Source: Methylobacteriaceae bacterium
GTDB lineage: Bacteria > Pseudomonadota > Alphaproteobacteria > Rhizobiales > Beijerinckiaceae
Reading direction: 5' to 3'
DNA length: 43,841 nt
Assembly: GCA_016793505.1 (NCBI GenBank)
Contig: JAEULW010000231.1
Span: 1 to 43,841 of the forward strand
The notes beneath the pieces are model-generated. The model made no database searches. It was not told the DNA's origin and saw only the letters and a program-made list of their open reading frames with translations. Position 1 is the first letter of the stretch, and each line of letters opens with the position of its first letter. A program made the translations under genes and the position numbers. Shown piece by piece: positions 7,892-16,047 of this stretch.

Positions 7892-9286
7892 TCACCGCGC
7901 CGCGATCGCCAGCCGCAGGGTGCGCCCCGGCTTCAGCGTGATGCGGTGGACGACGTCAGGCTCCTCGCCGATCGGCTTCAGGCTGACGCGGCGCAGGATC
8001 GAGACCAGCGCGATGATCGCCTCCTGCATCGCAAAGCCCATGCCGATGCAGATGCGCGGGCCGGCCCCGAAGGGCAGATAGGCGAAGCGGTCGATCGCCT
8101 CGCGCGCCCCGGGCAGGAAGCGCGCGGGATCGAACACGTCCGGATCGCGCCACAGCAGGCGATGGCGATGCAGCACCCAGGGCGCGACGCAGACCAGCGC
8201 GCCCTGGCCGATCTCGACGCCGGCGAGCCGGTCCGGGCCCCGCGCGGCCCGGCTCATGAAGGGCACGGGCGGAAACAGCCGCATCGCCTCCTCGAAGACG
8301 GCGCGCAGCGTCGGGGCGGAGTCCAGCCATTGCGCCGGATCGTCGTCCAGCTGTTGCGCCTCGGCGGCGCAGCGCGCCTGCCAGTCGGGGGCGCGCGCCA
8401 GCAGATGCAGCGTCCAGGCCAGCGCCCGCGCCGTGGTCTCGTGGCCTGCCGCGATCAGCGTGAAGAGATTGGCCGCGACTTCCGCCGGCGACAGGCCGGC
8501 GCCGGTCTCCGGATCGGCGGCCTCGATCAGCGCGGTCAGGATGTCGGCGGGCGGCGCGGCGCCGGCCGCGATCATGGCGCGCCGCTCGGCGATCAGCCGG
8601 TCGATCGCCGCGCTGAACCAGGCGCGCGCCGCGCGCGCCCGGCTGCGGCCGAAGCGCGGCGCCCAGGCCGGCAGGGCGAGCGCATCGAACGGATGCACGC
8701 GGCCGATCGAATCGAGCAGCGCGCCGAGTTCGCGCGCCGTCGCCGCCGCGTCGCGCGACAAGGCGTCTGAGAACAGCGTCGCCGACAGCATGGCGTAGGT
8801 CAGCTCGGTCATCTCGACGTCGATCGCCACGGCGCGCGCGCCGCGCCGGAGCCAGCCTGCGACGCACGCTTCCGCCGGGGCCCGCATCGCCGGCGCGAGC
8901 GTCGCGACGCGGCGCGGCGTGAACAACGGCGCGAGCGTTCGCCGCGTGCGCCGCCACAATTCGCCGCGCGCCACCAACAGGCCCTCGCCGGCGTTGTCGG
9001 GCGCGCCGGCGCGCAGGACGCGCAGCTGCAGCGCGTCCTTCTCGTAATTGGCGGCGTTGTCGACGAAGACGCGGCGGATCGCCGCCGGATCGCTGATCGT
9101 GACGAAGGGATAGCCGGTGACGCCGCGCTCGATCACCACCGGGGCCGAGAAATGCCGCTCGGTCCACAATTCGATCGGATTGCGGGCGAGCAGCACGAGC
9201 CGCGTCAGCAGGCCGGCTGTTTCCGCCCGCGGCCGCGGCGCGCGCGGCGTGAAGGCGGCGGCGAGGGATGAGGATGCGGCGGTCAC
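7892..9286 (-). CDS. Cytochrome P450 monooxygenase
   Basis: A 464-residue class I-type P450 without a membrane anchor. Diagnostic parts are the I-helix oxygen-activation motif AGHETTARAL, the K-helix ExxR within EEAMRLFPP, and the heme-thiolate loop FGAGPRICIG with Cys413 as the iron ligand. The region WRRTRRTLAPLF matches the C-helix WxxxR. The substrate is unknown; the layout resembles the bacterial P450s related to the CYP102/CYP4-like fatty-acid and hydrocarbon hydroxylases, but that is only an impression. The start is a GTG without a strong ribosome site. No ferredoxin or reductase gene is nearby. It lies 78 bases downstream of leuD on the same strand. Confidence 0.93.
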   Translation of the reverse strand: MTAASSSLAAAFTPRAPRPRAETAGLLTRLVLLARNPIELWTERHFSAPVVIERGVTGYPFVTISDPAAIRRVFVDNAANYEKDALQLRVLRAGAPDNAGEGLLVARGELWRRTRRTLAPLFTPRRVATLAPAMRAPAEACVAGWLRRGARAVAIDVEMTELTYAMLSATLFSDALSRDAAATARELGALLDSIGRVHPFDALALPAWAPRFGRSRARAARAWFSAAIDRLIAERRAMIAAGAAPPADILTALIEAADPETGAGLSPAEVAANLFTLIAAGHETTARALAWTLHLLARAPDWQARCAAEAQQLDDDPAQWLDSAPTLRAVFEEAMRLFPPVPFMSRAARGPDRLAGVEIGQGALVCVAPWVLHRHRLLWRDPDVFDPARFLPGAREAIDRFAYLPFGAGPRICIGMGFAMQEAIIALVSILRRVSLKPIGEEPDVVHRITLKPGRTLRLAIAAR

Positions 9287-9364
9287 GGTCCGGGCGCGGC
9301 GGAAGGCTTGCGAAGCGCTACGCTCGCCGCGGAATGCGCTGGAATTGCGGCCGGCGCGACGCCG

Positions 9365-9970
9365 TCACAGCCAGGGCGCGGCGGCCGCAGCCTTGCGCTC
9401 GAAGGCGTCGATCGACTTGGCCTTCTCCATCGTCAGGCCGATCGAGTCGAGGCCGTTCAGCAGGCAGTGCTTGCGGAACGGATCGATGTCGAACCTGACG
9501 ACGCCGCCGTCCGGGCCGCGAATCTCCTGCGCCGCCAGATCGACCGTCAGCGTCGCATTGGCGCCGCGCCGCGCGTCGTCCATCAGCTTCTCGAGGTCTT
9601 CCGGCGACACCTTGATCGGCAGAATGCCGTTCTGGAAACAGTTGTTGTAGAAAATGTCGGCGAAACTGGTCGAGATCACGCAGCGGATGCCGAAGTCGAG
9701 CAGCGCCCAGGGCGCGTGCTCGCGCGACGAGCCACAGCCGAAATTGTCACGCGCCACAAGGATCTCGGCCTTGCGATAGGCCGGCTTGTTGAGCACGAAA
9801 TCCGGGTTCTCCGAACCGTCCTCGCGAAAGCGCATCTCGGCGAACAGGCCGGCGCCGAGGCCGGTGCGCTTGATCGTCTTCAGATACTGCTTGGGGATGA
9901 TCATGTCGGTGTCGACGTTCATGATCTCGAGCGGCGCGGCGACGCCGGTGAGCGTGGTGAACTTGTCCAT
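9365..9970 (-). CDS. leuD: 3-isopropylmalate dehydratase small subunit
   Basis: With LeuC it isomerises 2-isopropylmalate to 3-isopropylmalate in leucine synthesis. The 201-residue protein shows the swivel-domain landmarks: [14 protein letters not shown] near the N-terminus, [13 protein letters not shown] around the substrate-binding Ser/Arg, and [17 protein letters not shown]. Length fits bacterial LeuD. leuC is not in the window, so the two subunits are encoded apart here, as is usual in alphaproteobacteria. The P450 gene follows in the same direction but shows no functional link. Confidence 0.96.
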   Translation of the reverse strand: MDKFTTLTGVAAPLEIMNVDTDMIIPKQYLKTIKRTGLGAGLFAEMRFREDGSENPDFVLNKPAYRKAEILVARDNFGCGSSREHAPWALLDFGIRCVISTSFADIFYNNCFQNGILPIKVSPEDLEKLMDDARRGANATLTVDLAAQEIRGPDGGVVRFDIDPFRKHCLLNGLDSIGLTMEKAKSIDAFERKAAAAAPWL

Positions 9971-10159
9971 GATCGTCCGTATCCCTGACCGTCGCAGGCG
10001 CCCGCGACGGCGCTCTTCTGCGGCCTTTGGCCGGACCGGTCAAGCGTCTGTCGGGGCTCACGGGACAGGCCGCCGCGCGGGACGGCCGTCGCCGGCGGGC
10101 AGTGGACATCCGCGGCTCTTGCCTCTACCTCCCTGCCGTCGTCGCCGCTGGAATCGCCC

Positions 10160-10741
10160 ATGTTCAAGCGCCTGTATCACTGGACGCTGTCGCTCGCCGA
10201 AAGCCCGCGCGCGCCGTGGGCGCTGGGGGCGGTGTCGTTCACCGAAAGCTCGTTCTTCCCGATCCCGCCCGACGTCATCCTGGTGCCGATGTCGCTGGCG
10301 CGGCCGGAGAAGGCGCTGCGCTATGCGGCGATCTGCACCATCACCTCGGTCGCCGGCGGCATACTCGGCTACGCCATCGGCGCGCTCGCCTATGAGACGG
10401 TCGGCAAATGGCTGATCGGCCTCTACGGCTATGGCGACCGGGTCGAGGATCTGCGCGTCTTCTACGCCACCTGGGGGGCGCTGTTCATCCTGATCAAGGG
10501 GCTGACGCCGATCCCCTACAAGCTGGTGACCATCGTCAGCGGCCTGCTCGGCTACAATTTCTGGCTGTTCGTGCTGCTGTCGATCGTCACCCGCGGGGCG
10601 CGGTTTTTCCTGCTCGCCGGCCTGCTCAACAAGTTCGGCGAGCCGATCAAGCGGCTGCTCGACCGTCATTTCGCCCTGTTCATCGTGCTGATCCTCGTCG
10701 CCATCGTCGGCGGCTTCTGGCTCGCCGCGCGCGTGATCTGA
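10160..10741 (+). CDS. YqaA/DedA family membrane protein
   Basis: A 193-residue inner-membrane protein of the SNARE-associated/DedA superfamily, YqaA branch. It has the re-entrant loop motif FTESSFFPIPPDVILVPM (residues about 28-45) and, in the second half, KGLTPIPYKLVTIVSG followed by the conserved Arg segment TRGARFFLLAGLL. Four to five hydrophobic segments are visible. DedA-type proteins are implicated in lipid (undecaprenyl-phosphate or phosphatidylethanolamine) flipping and proton-dependent membrane homeostasis; the substrate here is not known. dsbB follows 10 bases downstream, so the two are probably cotranscribed. Confidence 0.88.
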   Translation: MFKRLYHWTLSLAESPRAPWALGAVSFTESSFFPIPPDVILVPMSLARPEKALRYAAICTITSVAGGILGYAIGALAYETVGKWLIGLYGYGDRVEDLRVFYATWGALFILIKGLTPIPYKLVTIVSGLLGYNFWLFVLLSIVTRGARFFLLAGLLNKFGEPIKRLLDRHFALFIVLILVAIVGGFWLAARVI

Positions 10742-10751
10742 GAGGGCCTGC

Positions 10752-11228
10752 GTGATCGCTTCGCTCGACGCCCGGCGGCTGTGCGCCGCCCTCGCGATCG
10801 CCGCGGCGGCGACGATCGCCGGGGCCTACACGTTCGAATGGGCGGGCTATGCGCCGTGCGAATTGTGCCTGCTGCAACGCAAGCCCTTTTACGCGGCGAT
10901 CCTCGTCGGCGCGGCGGGGGCGCTGGCCCCGGCGCGGCTGGCGCGGTGGGCGCTGATCGGCCTGGCGCTGGTCTTCGTCGTGTCCGCCGGCTTCGGCGTC
11001 TATCACGCCGGCGTCGAATGGGGGGCCTGGGCGGGGCCGACCGGCTGCACCGGCGGCGCGCCGACCGGCGGCTCGGCGCAGGACCTGTTGAGGCAGCTCG
11101 AAACCGTGCGCGTGGTGCGCTGCGACCAGCCGGCGATCCGCATTCTCGGCCTGTCGCTGGCGGGCTGGAACGCGATCCTCTCGTCGGGGCTGGCGGCGGC
11201 GGCCGCCGCCGGGGCGCGGCGGGGCTGA
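10752..11228 (+). CDS. dsbB: Disulfide bond formation protein B
   Basis: Inner-membrane oxidase that reoxidises the periplasmic thiol oxidase DsbA and passes electrons to quinone. The 158-residue protein has four transmembrane segments and both active Cys pairs: C36-x2-C39 (PCELCLLQR, with the quinone-site Arg) in the first periplasmic loop and C99/C124 in the second. The start is GTG with an AGAGGG ribosome site. The gene lies tightly behind the YqaA gene; no dsbA is in the window. It ends 4 bases from the convergent ABC-type membrane gene. Confidence 0.92.
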   Translation: MIASLDARRLCAALAIAAAATIAGAYTFEWAGYAPCELCLLQRKPFYAAILVGAAGALAPARLARWALIGLALVFVVSAGFGVYHAGVEWGAWAGPTGCTGGAPTGGSAQDLLRQLETVRVVRCDQPAIRILGLSLAGWNAILSSGLAAAAAAGARRG

Positions 11229-11232
11229 GGCG

Positions 11233-12204
11233 TCAGGGCGCCTCCTTGTCCTCGCGCTCGTGTTTCTCGAGTTCGGCGCCGATCGCCTCGATCGACTCGC
11301 CCTGATCGATGCGGCGGCGGATGTCGACGAGCCGCGCCACCTGCTGCACCAGCATCGGCACGTTGTCGAGGTTCTCCATCAGACGCCAGACATAGGAGAG
11401 GATGGCGAAGATGTCGCCGGTCTCGGTGTGCGGCAGGAAGGTGGCGCGCGCCAGGATGGCGATGAAGACGAAGATCGACAGGATTTCGATCGACGTCCAG
11501 TTGAAGGCCTCGGCGTCGGAGAGCTTGACGCGCACGCGGCGCAGAGCGGCGTAGTGGTCGCGCACCTCGGCCGGATCGGCGCGCTCGATGACGCCGACCT
11601 CCAGTTCGAGCTGGTTGTTGAGATCGCGGTTCAGCGCGTAGCTGCGGGCGCTGTAGACGCGGTTGATGAGGAACACCGGCACGAACAAGGCGCAGGCGGC
11701 CGCGGCGATCCACAGATCGTACCAGAACAGCAGCGCCGCCGAGCCGAAGATGCCAATGATCGAGGTCGCCATCACCGGCACGTCGCGCTCGAAGAAGGCG
11801 ACGAATTCGCGCGCCATGGCCGAGCGCGCGGCGACGCCCGAGGCGCCGACGCCGGCGGCGCGCTGGCGGGCGATCGTCTCGATGACGATGGCGTTGTAGA
11901 CGTCGTTGTAGACGCGCGTGTCGTACATCTTGCGGAAGCAGCCGATCGCGCCGCGCCCGGTCCAGGCCGCGACGATCGGAATCATCGCGCGCCAGTCGTG
12001 CGAGATCAGGCCGTCGATGGCGAGGCCCGTGGCCCAGGGGTAGGACAGCTCGAGCAGGTCCTCGATGATGGTCAGCGCGTAGGTCAGGCCGATGCGGGCG
12101 CGGAAGGGGCGCACTGCGTCGAGCGCCGAAACGGCGCGCGGCCGCTCCGCCTTCTTGGCGCGGTCGAGAAAGCGGGGACGCTGGAACAGACGTCGCTTCG
12201 TCAC
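11233..12204 (-). CDS. ABC transporter six-transmembrane domain protein without ATPase domain
   Basis: A 323-residue membrane protein resembling the transmembrane half of an ABC exporter (the ABC_membrane_3 type), with hydrophobic segments near the start, around DLLELSYPWATGLAIDGL, in the middle (SIIGIFGSAALLFWYDLWIAAAACALFVPVFLI) and at SIEILSIFVFIAILARATF. The conserved ABC-exporter feel continues in YVWRLMENLDNVPMLVQQVARL, but there is no nucleotide-binding domain here or next door. The tail is charged (EKHEREDKE). The GTG at 12204 was preferred: the ATG at 12309 would overlap the start codon of the divergent gene and adds only a basic, low-complexity leader. Transport substrate and energy source are unknown. 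Confidence 0.78.
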   Translation of the reverse strand: MTKRRLFQRPRFLDRAKKAERPRAVSALDAVRPFRARIGLTYALTIIEDLLELSYPWATGLAIDGLISHDWRAMIPIVAAWTGRGAIGCFRKMYDTRVYNDVYNAIVIETIARQRAAGVGASGVAARSAMAREFVAFFERDVPVMATSIIGIFGSAALLFWYDLWIAAAACALFVPVFLINRVYSARSYALNRDLNNQLELEVGVIERADPAEVRDHYAALRRVRVKLSDAEAFNWTSIEILSIFVFIAILARATFLPHTETGDIFAILSYVWRLMENLDNVPMLVQQVARLVDIRRRIDQGESIEAIGAELEKHEREDKEAP

Positions 12205-12307
12205 GCGGGATCGATCCGGCCTCGGGGCGGCGGCCAGATGGGCGAGAGCGGCGGCGGCTGTCAACGCCGGCGCTTGCGTCGCCGGCCGGCGCGGCGATAG
12301 TCGCGGC

Positions 12308-13351
12308 ATGATCCGGCCCTCGACGCTCGCCGCCCTGTTCGCCCTGACCGTCGCGACGGCTGAGGCGCAGACCGCCGATCCGCTGGCGCCGTTCCGTGCC
12401 GCGCAGGACGCCGAGCAGGCCGGGCCGCGCGGCGCGGTTTTCGACGCCTATTTTGACCGATGGATGCGTCGCCATCGCGTCCCGGCCGATCCGCTGGGCT
12501 TCGATCCGCGCGTTTTCGTTCAGGCGCAGAAGGCGATCGTGGCGCGCGGGCTGGAGGCGGTCGCCGCCGGCCCGGTCCTGACGTCCCGCGTCGGGCCGGC
12601 CCCGGCGCTCGCCTTCCGGCTGTTCCACGACCGGCTGGCGGCGACGTTTCGCGCCCGGCTCGGTCTGCCGGACGCGGTCGCCGATGCTCTGGCGGCGGAA
12701 ATGGAGGCGCAGGCGCTCGATCTCGCCGGCCTCGCGCGCCCCGCCTATCTGGCGGCGACGGGGCTCGCCCGGCCCGCGCCGGCGGCGCGCCGGGCGGCGG
12801 CGGCGGCGGCGCTGGACCTCTTGTGGAGGTCGAGCCGGATCGACCGGGCTTTCGAGGTTCCCTATGTCGCCGGCTATGACCGCGAGGCCGCCGACTACGT
12901 GTTCATCGACTGTTCGATCCCGATGGTCGCCCGGCGCGGCGGCAGGATGATCCCGGTCGGGCCGCTGCTGACGCTGCACGAGCGGGTCGAGAAGGCGATC
13001 CTGGCCGACTATGCGACCACCTATCCGAGCGCCCATCAGATCGCGTTGAGGCTGGAGCGCTTCGCGGCGGCGGCGGCGGGCGCGCGCTGGAAGCCGTATG
13101 ACGATCTGATCGGCGAAGTCTCGACGACGATCGCGGCGCGGCCGTCGCCGCGCATTTCGGACCGGCTCGACCTGCAGCCGTATTACACGTTCGCTGATCG
13201 TGAAAATCTGGCGCTGGTCGCGGCGATGGGTCGCGGGGCGCTGGCCCATGCGGGCCGCGCCGATCCGCGGCCGGGGCCGGCGCATGGGATCCGGCCGGTC
13301 TGTCCGCCGGGCGGGCTCGCGCCTCAGGGTTCGAGCACCGAATCCCAGTAG
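12308..13351 (+). CDS. Exported protein of unknown function with an HExxE motif
   Basis: A 347-residue protein with a probable Sec signal peptide (MIRPSTLAALFALTVATAEAQ). The rest is Ala/Arg-rich and mostly helical. One segment looks conserved: YVFIDCSIPM (near residue 200), a VGPLLTLHERVEKAIL helix with H224, E225 and E228, then H243 in YPSAHQIALRLE. This H-E-x2-E plus distal His spacing recalls a metal site, but it is not a standard HExxH protease and I do not assign activity. The last 28 bases overlap the convergent HNH gene, and the final 40 residues are low-complexity, so the C-terminus may be recently extended. Confidence 0.6.
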   Translation: MIRPSTLAALFALTVATAEAQTADPLAPFRAAQDAEQAGPRGAVFDAYFDRWMRRHRVPADPLGFDPRVFVQAQKAIVARGLEAVAAGPVLTSRVGPAPALAFRLFHDRLAATFRARLGLPDAVADALAAEMEAQALDLAGLARPAYLAATGLARPAPAARRAAAAAALDLLWRSSRIDRAFEVPYVAGYDREAADYVFIDCSIPMVARRGGRMIPVGPLLTLHERVEKAILADYATTYPSAHQIALRLERFAAAAAGARWKPYDDLIGEVSTTIAARPSPRISDRLDLQPYYTFADRENLALVAAMGRGALAHAGRADPRPGPAHGIRPVCPPGGLAPQGSSTESQ

Positions 13352-13893
13352 AGATAATCGAGCCAGCTCTCGTGCAGATAGTTCGGCGGGAACAGCCGGC
13401 CGTTCTGGTGCAGGTCGTGGACGCTCGGCTGGAAGGGGCGCATCGCCGGGTGCATGTGCGCCTCGGCCGGCAGGCGGTCGCCCTTCTTCAGATTGCAGGG
13501 CGAGCAGGCGGCGACGACGTTCTCCCATTCGGTGACGCCGCCCTTGGAGCGGGGGATCACGTGGTCGAAGGTCAGATCGTCACGGGAACCGCAATACTGG
13601 CAGGTGAAACGATCGCGCAGAAAGACGTTGAAACGCGTGAAGGCGGGGTGGCGGGACGGCTTGACGTAGGTCTTCAGCGAGACGACCGAGGGCAGACGCA
13701 TCTCGAAGGTCGGACTTCGCACGCATTTGTCGTACTGCGAGACGATGTTGACGCGGTCGAGGAACACCGCCTTGATCGCGTCCTGCCAGGACCACAGCGA
13801 CAAGGGATAGTAGCTCAACGGCCGGAAATCGGCGTTGAGGACGAGCGCCGGACAGGCCTCCGGCGACACCGGGGTCGGGACATGAAGGGTCAA
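13324..13893 (-). CDS. HNH endonuclease family protein
   Basis: A 189-residue protein with a central HNH/zinc-binding domain: CQYCGSRDDLTFDHVIPRS, then GGVTEWENVVAACSPCNLKKGDR, giving two CxxC pairs that frame the DH and N residues. The N-terminal part (ALVLNADFRPLSYYPLSLWSWQDAIKAVFLDR) is the leader seen in the widespread chromosomal HNH proteins of alphaproteobacteria, which are not linked to phages or homing introns. The biological target is unknown. Its 3' end overlaps the exported-protein gene by 28 bases on the other strand. Confidence 0.9.
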   Translation of the reverse strand: MTLHVPTPVSPEACPALVLNADFRPLSYYPLSLWSWQDAIKAVFLDRVNIVSQYDKCVRSPTFEMRLPSVVSLKTYVKPSRHPAFTRFNVFLRDRFTCQYCGSRDDLTFDHVIPRSKGGVTEWENVVAACSPCNLKKGDRLPAEAHMHPAMRPFQPSVHDLHQNGRLFPPNYLHESWLDYLYWDSVLEP

Positions 13894-13998
13894 GCCGACA
13901 TTCCCCTCGGGGGGAGAGAATCTCCCGCGCCCGACAAGTCTAACGGCGCCGTGACGGCATTGTGAAGGGCGCCCGGACGGCGGGGGCCGGGCTGGGCT

Positions 13999-15405
13999 TC
14001 AGCGCGCCAGACCCATGGTCTTCGGCAGCCAGAGGGTGATCTCGGGAATGAAGGTGATGGCGAGCAGCGCCGCGAACAGCGGCGCCAGCCAGGGCAGGAT
14101 CGCCATCGTCGTCTGCTCGACCGACAGTTTCGCCACCCGCGAGAGCACGAACAGCACCATGCCGAGCGGGGGATGCAGCAGGCCGATCATCAGGTTGAGC
14201 GTCATGATCAGGCCGAAATGGATCGGGTCGACGCCGAGCTTGAGGGCGATCGGCAGCAGGATCGGCACGGTGATGGTGATCGCCGCGATGGTGTCGAGGA
14301 AGCAGCCGATGAACAGCAGCAAGAGGTTCACCAGGAGCAGGAACACCCATTTGTTCTGGGTGAGCGAGAGAATGAGGTCTGACAGGGTCGCCGCCGCCTG
14401 AGAGACGGTCAGCAGCCAGGCGAAGATCGAGGCGGCGGTGACGATGAACAGCACCGACGCCGTCGTCTCGATCGTGTCGAAGGTCGCCTTGGCGAGGCTC
14501 TTCAGCGTCATCGAGCGGTAGCGCACGAGGCCGAGGAAGAGCGACCAGATGACGGCGGCGCAGGCCGCCTCGGTCGGCGTGACGAGACCGAGGGTCATGC
14601 CGCCGATCAGGATCACCGGCGTCATCAGCGCCATCACGGCGGAGAAGTCGAACCACCAGTCGAGCGTGATCAGCGCCGCCAGCGCGATCATGATCGCCGC
14701 GTTGACCGACAGGCCCGCCTTGACGAGGCCGAAGGCGACGAGCGGGAAGGCGGCGACGACGACGATCTCGAGCCCCGCCTCGCCGATCTTCGTCCAGGAG
14801 AAGGGCGAGTCCGAGCCCCAGCCGCGCTTGCGGGCGAAGACCGCCACGGTGATCATCATGAACAGCGTCATCATGACGCCGGGGATGACGCCGCCGAGGA
14901 ACAGCGCGCCGATCGAGGTGTTCGCCATCATGCCGTAGATGACGAAGGGCAGCGAGGGCGGAATGATCGGACCGAGCGTCGCCGACGCGGCGGTGACGCC
15001 GACCGCGACGTCGAGCGGGTAGCCGTGATCCTTCATCGCCTTGATCTCGATCGTGCCGATGCCGGCCGCGTCCGCGATCGCCGTGCCGGACATGCCCGAG
15101 AAGATCACCGAGCCGATGATGTTGACCTGGGCGAGGCCGCCGCGCATCCAGCCGACCAGCGCCACGGCGAAGCCGTAGATGCGCCCGGTGACGCCGGCGA
15201 TGTTCATCAGGTTGCCGGCGAGGATGAAGAAGGGCACGGCGAGCAGCGGAAAGCTCTCGACGCCGGCGATCATGCGCTGGGCGACGATGACGTCCGGCGT
15301 CGTCGTGTAGAGCAGGAGATAGGCGAGCGAGGAGACGGCCAGCGCCAGCGCCACCGGCAGGCCGAGGATCATCAGGGCGATGAAGGAGCCGAGCAGAACC
15401 CACAT
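13999..15405 (-). CDS. dctM: TRAP transporter large permease (DctM/YiaN family)
   Basis: The 468-residue, about 12-helix membrane subunit of a tripartite ATP-independent periplasmic transporter, which uses the sodium gradient to import an organic acid delivered by DctP. Motifs include the N-terminal GSFIALMILGLPVALALAVS, the family signature VVGW-like region with AGNLMNIAGVTGRIY, and GGVIPGVMMTLFMM. The start lies 1 base beyond the dctQ stop, so the pair is coupled. The protein is slightly longer than the typical 425-430 residues because of an added loop (about residues 195-235, RGWGSDSPFSWTKIGEAGLE). Its place at the end of dctP-dctQ-dctM is standard. Confidence 0.95.
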   Translation of the reverse strand: MWVLLGSFIALMILGLPVALALAVSSLAYLLLYTTTPDVIVAQRMIAGVESFPLLAVPFFILAGNLMNIAGVTGRIYGFAVALVGWMRGGLAQVNIIGSVIFSGMSGTAIADAAGIGTIEIKAMKDHGYPLDVAVGVTAASATLGPIIPPSLPFVIYGMMANTSIGALFLGGVIPGVMMTLFMMITVAVFARKRGWGSDSPFSWTKIGEAGLEIVVVAAFPLVAFGLVKAGLSVNAAIMIALAALITLDWWFDFSAVMALMTPVILIGGMTLGLVTPTEAACAAVIWSLFLGLVRYRSMTLKSLAKATFDTIETTASVLFIVTAASIFAWLLTVSQAAATLSDLILSLTQNKWVFLLLVNLLLLFIGCFLDTIAAITITVPILLPIALKLGVDPIHFGLIMTLNLMIGLLHPPLGMVLFVLSRVAKLSVEQTTMAILPWLAPLFAALLAITFIPEITLWLPKTMGLAR

Positions 15406-15406
15406 G

Positions 15407-15982
15407 TCAGGCGGCCTCGGCTTCCTCGAAAGCGGCGGGATCGTCGAGCGCGGAGAAGCCGCGCCGCCAGTTGGTCACGGCGACGATCACGGCGCGCAGC
15501 GTCATCAGGGCGAAGGCGAAAATGACGGCGTTGAACACCCAGGATTTCGGCAGATCGACCGTCGTCATCATCTCGTCGGGAATCAGCGCGGCGTATTTCC
15601 ACACGAGCCGCGTCGCATAGGCGAAGAAGGCGATGCGCAGGACGTCGATCGCCGTCGACAGGGCGCGCGCCGCGGGCCGCGGCAGATAGCGGTAGATGAA
15701 GTCGACATGAATGTGGCGCGAGCGCCGCACGCACATCGCCGAGCCCATGAAAACGACGACGACCAGCGCATAGACGGCGATCTCCTCGGTCCAGGCGAGG
15801 CTGTCGTTGAGCACGTAGCGCGTCACGAACTGGGCGATGACGGCGGCCACCATCAGCCAGAAGGCGGCGAGCGTCAGCCAGTCTTCCGGCGCGTAGGGCT
15901 GGAGCGAGACGGGCGCGGTTTCCGCGTCGAAGGTCTGGGCGATCTCGGCGCTGGTGACCTGCGTATGCTGTTCCTGAGCCAA
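15407..15982 (-). CDS. dctQ: TRAP transporter small permease (DctQ family)
   Basis: The 191-residue four-helix partner of DctM, needed for docking the binding protein. It has the DctQ pattern of a first helix (WLTLAAFWLMVAAVIAQFVTRYVLNDSLAWTEE), a second (YALVVVVFMGSAMCVRRSRHIHVDF), and two C-terminal helices. The start is a rare TTG at 15982, supported by a G-rich ribosome site just upstream and by the absence of another plausible start before the first helix. A 30-residue hydrophilic N-terminal extension precedes helix 1. A strong stem-loop sits between this gene and dctP. Confidence 0.92.
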   Translation of the reverse strand: MAQEQHTQVTSAEIAQTFDAETAPVSLQPYAPEDWLTLAAFWLMVAAVIAQFVTRYVLNDSLAWTEEIAVYALVVVVFMGSAMCVRRSRHIHVDFIYRYLPRPAARALSTAIDVLRIAFFAYATRLVWKYAALIPDEMMTTVDLPKSWVFNAVIFAFALMTLRAVIVAVTNWRRGFSALDDPAAFEEAEAA

Positions 15983-16002
15983 ACCCCTGCCCCCGAAAAG
16001 AA

Positions 16003-16026
16003 CGCCCCGGCGCGAACGCCGGGGCG
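16003..16026 (-). terminator. Stem-loop between dctP and dctQ (attenuator/terminator-like)
   Basis: A perfect 10-base-pair GC stem (16003-16012 with 16017-16026) closed by a four-base loop that reads TTCG on the transcribed strand, followed by a T-rich tract (TTCTTTTC). It begins 21 bases after the dctP stop and ends 20 bases before dctQ. This has the form of an intrinsic terminator or a 3'-end stabiliser and would leave dctP transcripts in excess over dctQM. Confidence 0.75.
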
Positions 16027-16047
16027 CGCGTCAGTCGTGCGCGGCGA

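Noticed and set aside
11003-13528. A long minus-strand open frame spanning dsbB, the ABC-type membrane gene and the exported protein
   Set aside because: Composition is Arg/Ala repeats without motifs, and it overlaps genes with clear signatures in other frames.
13912-13926. Six-base inverted repeat (GGGAGA/TCTCCC) upstream of the HNH gene
   Set aside because: Too short to support an operator or terminator claim, with no T-run and no partner site.
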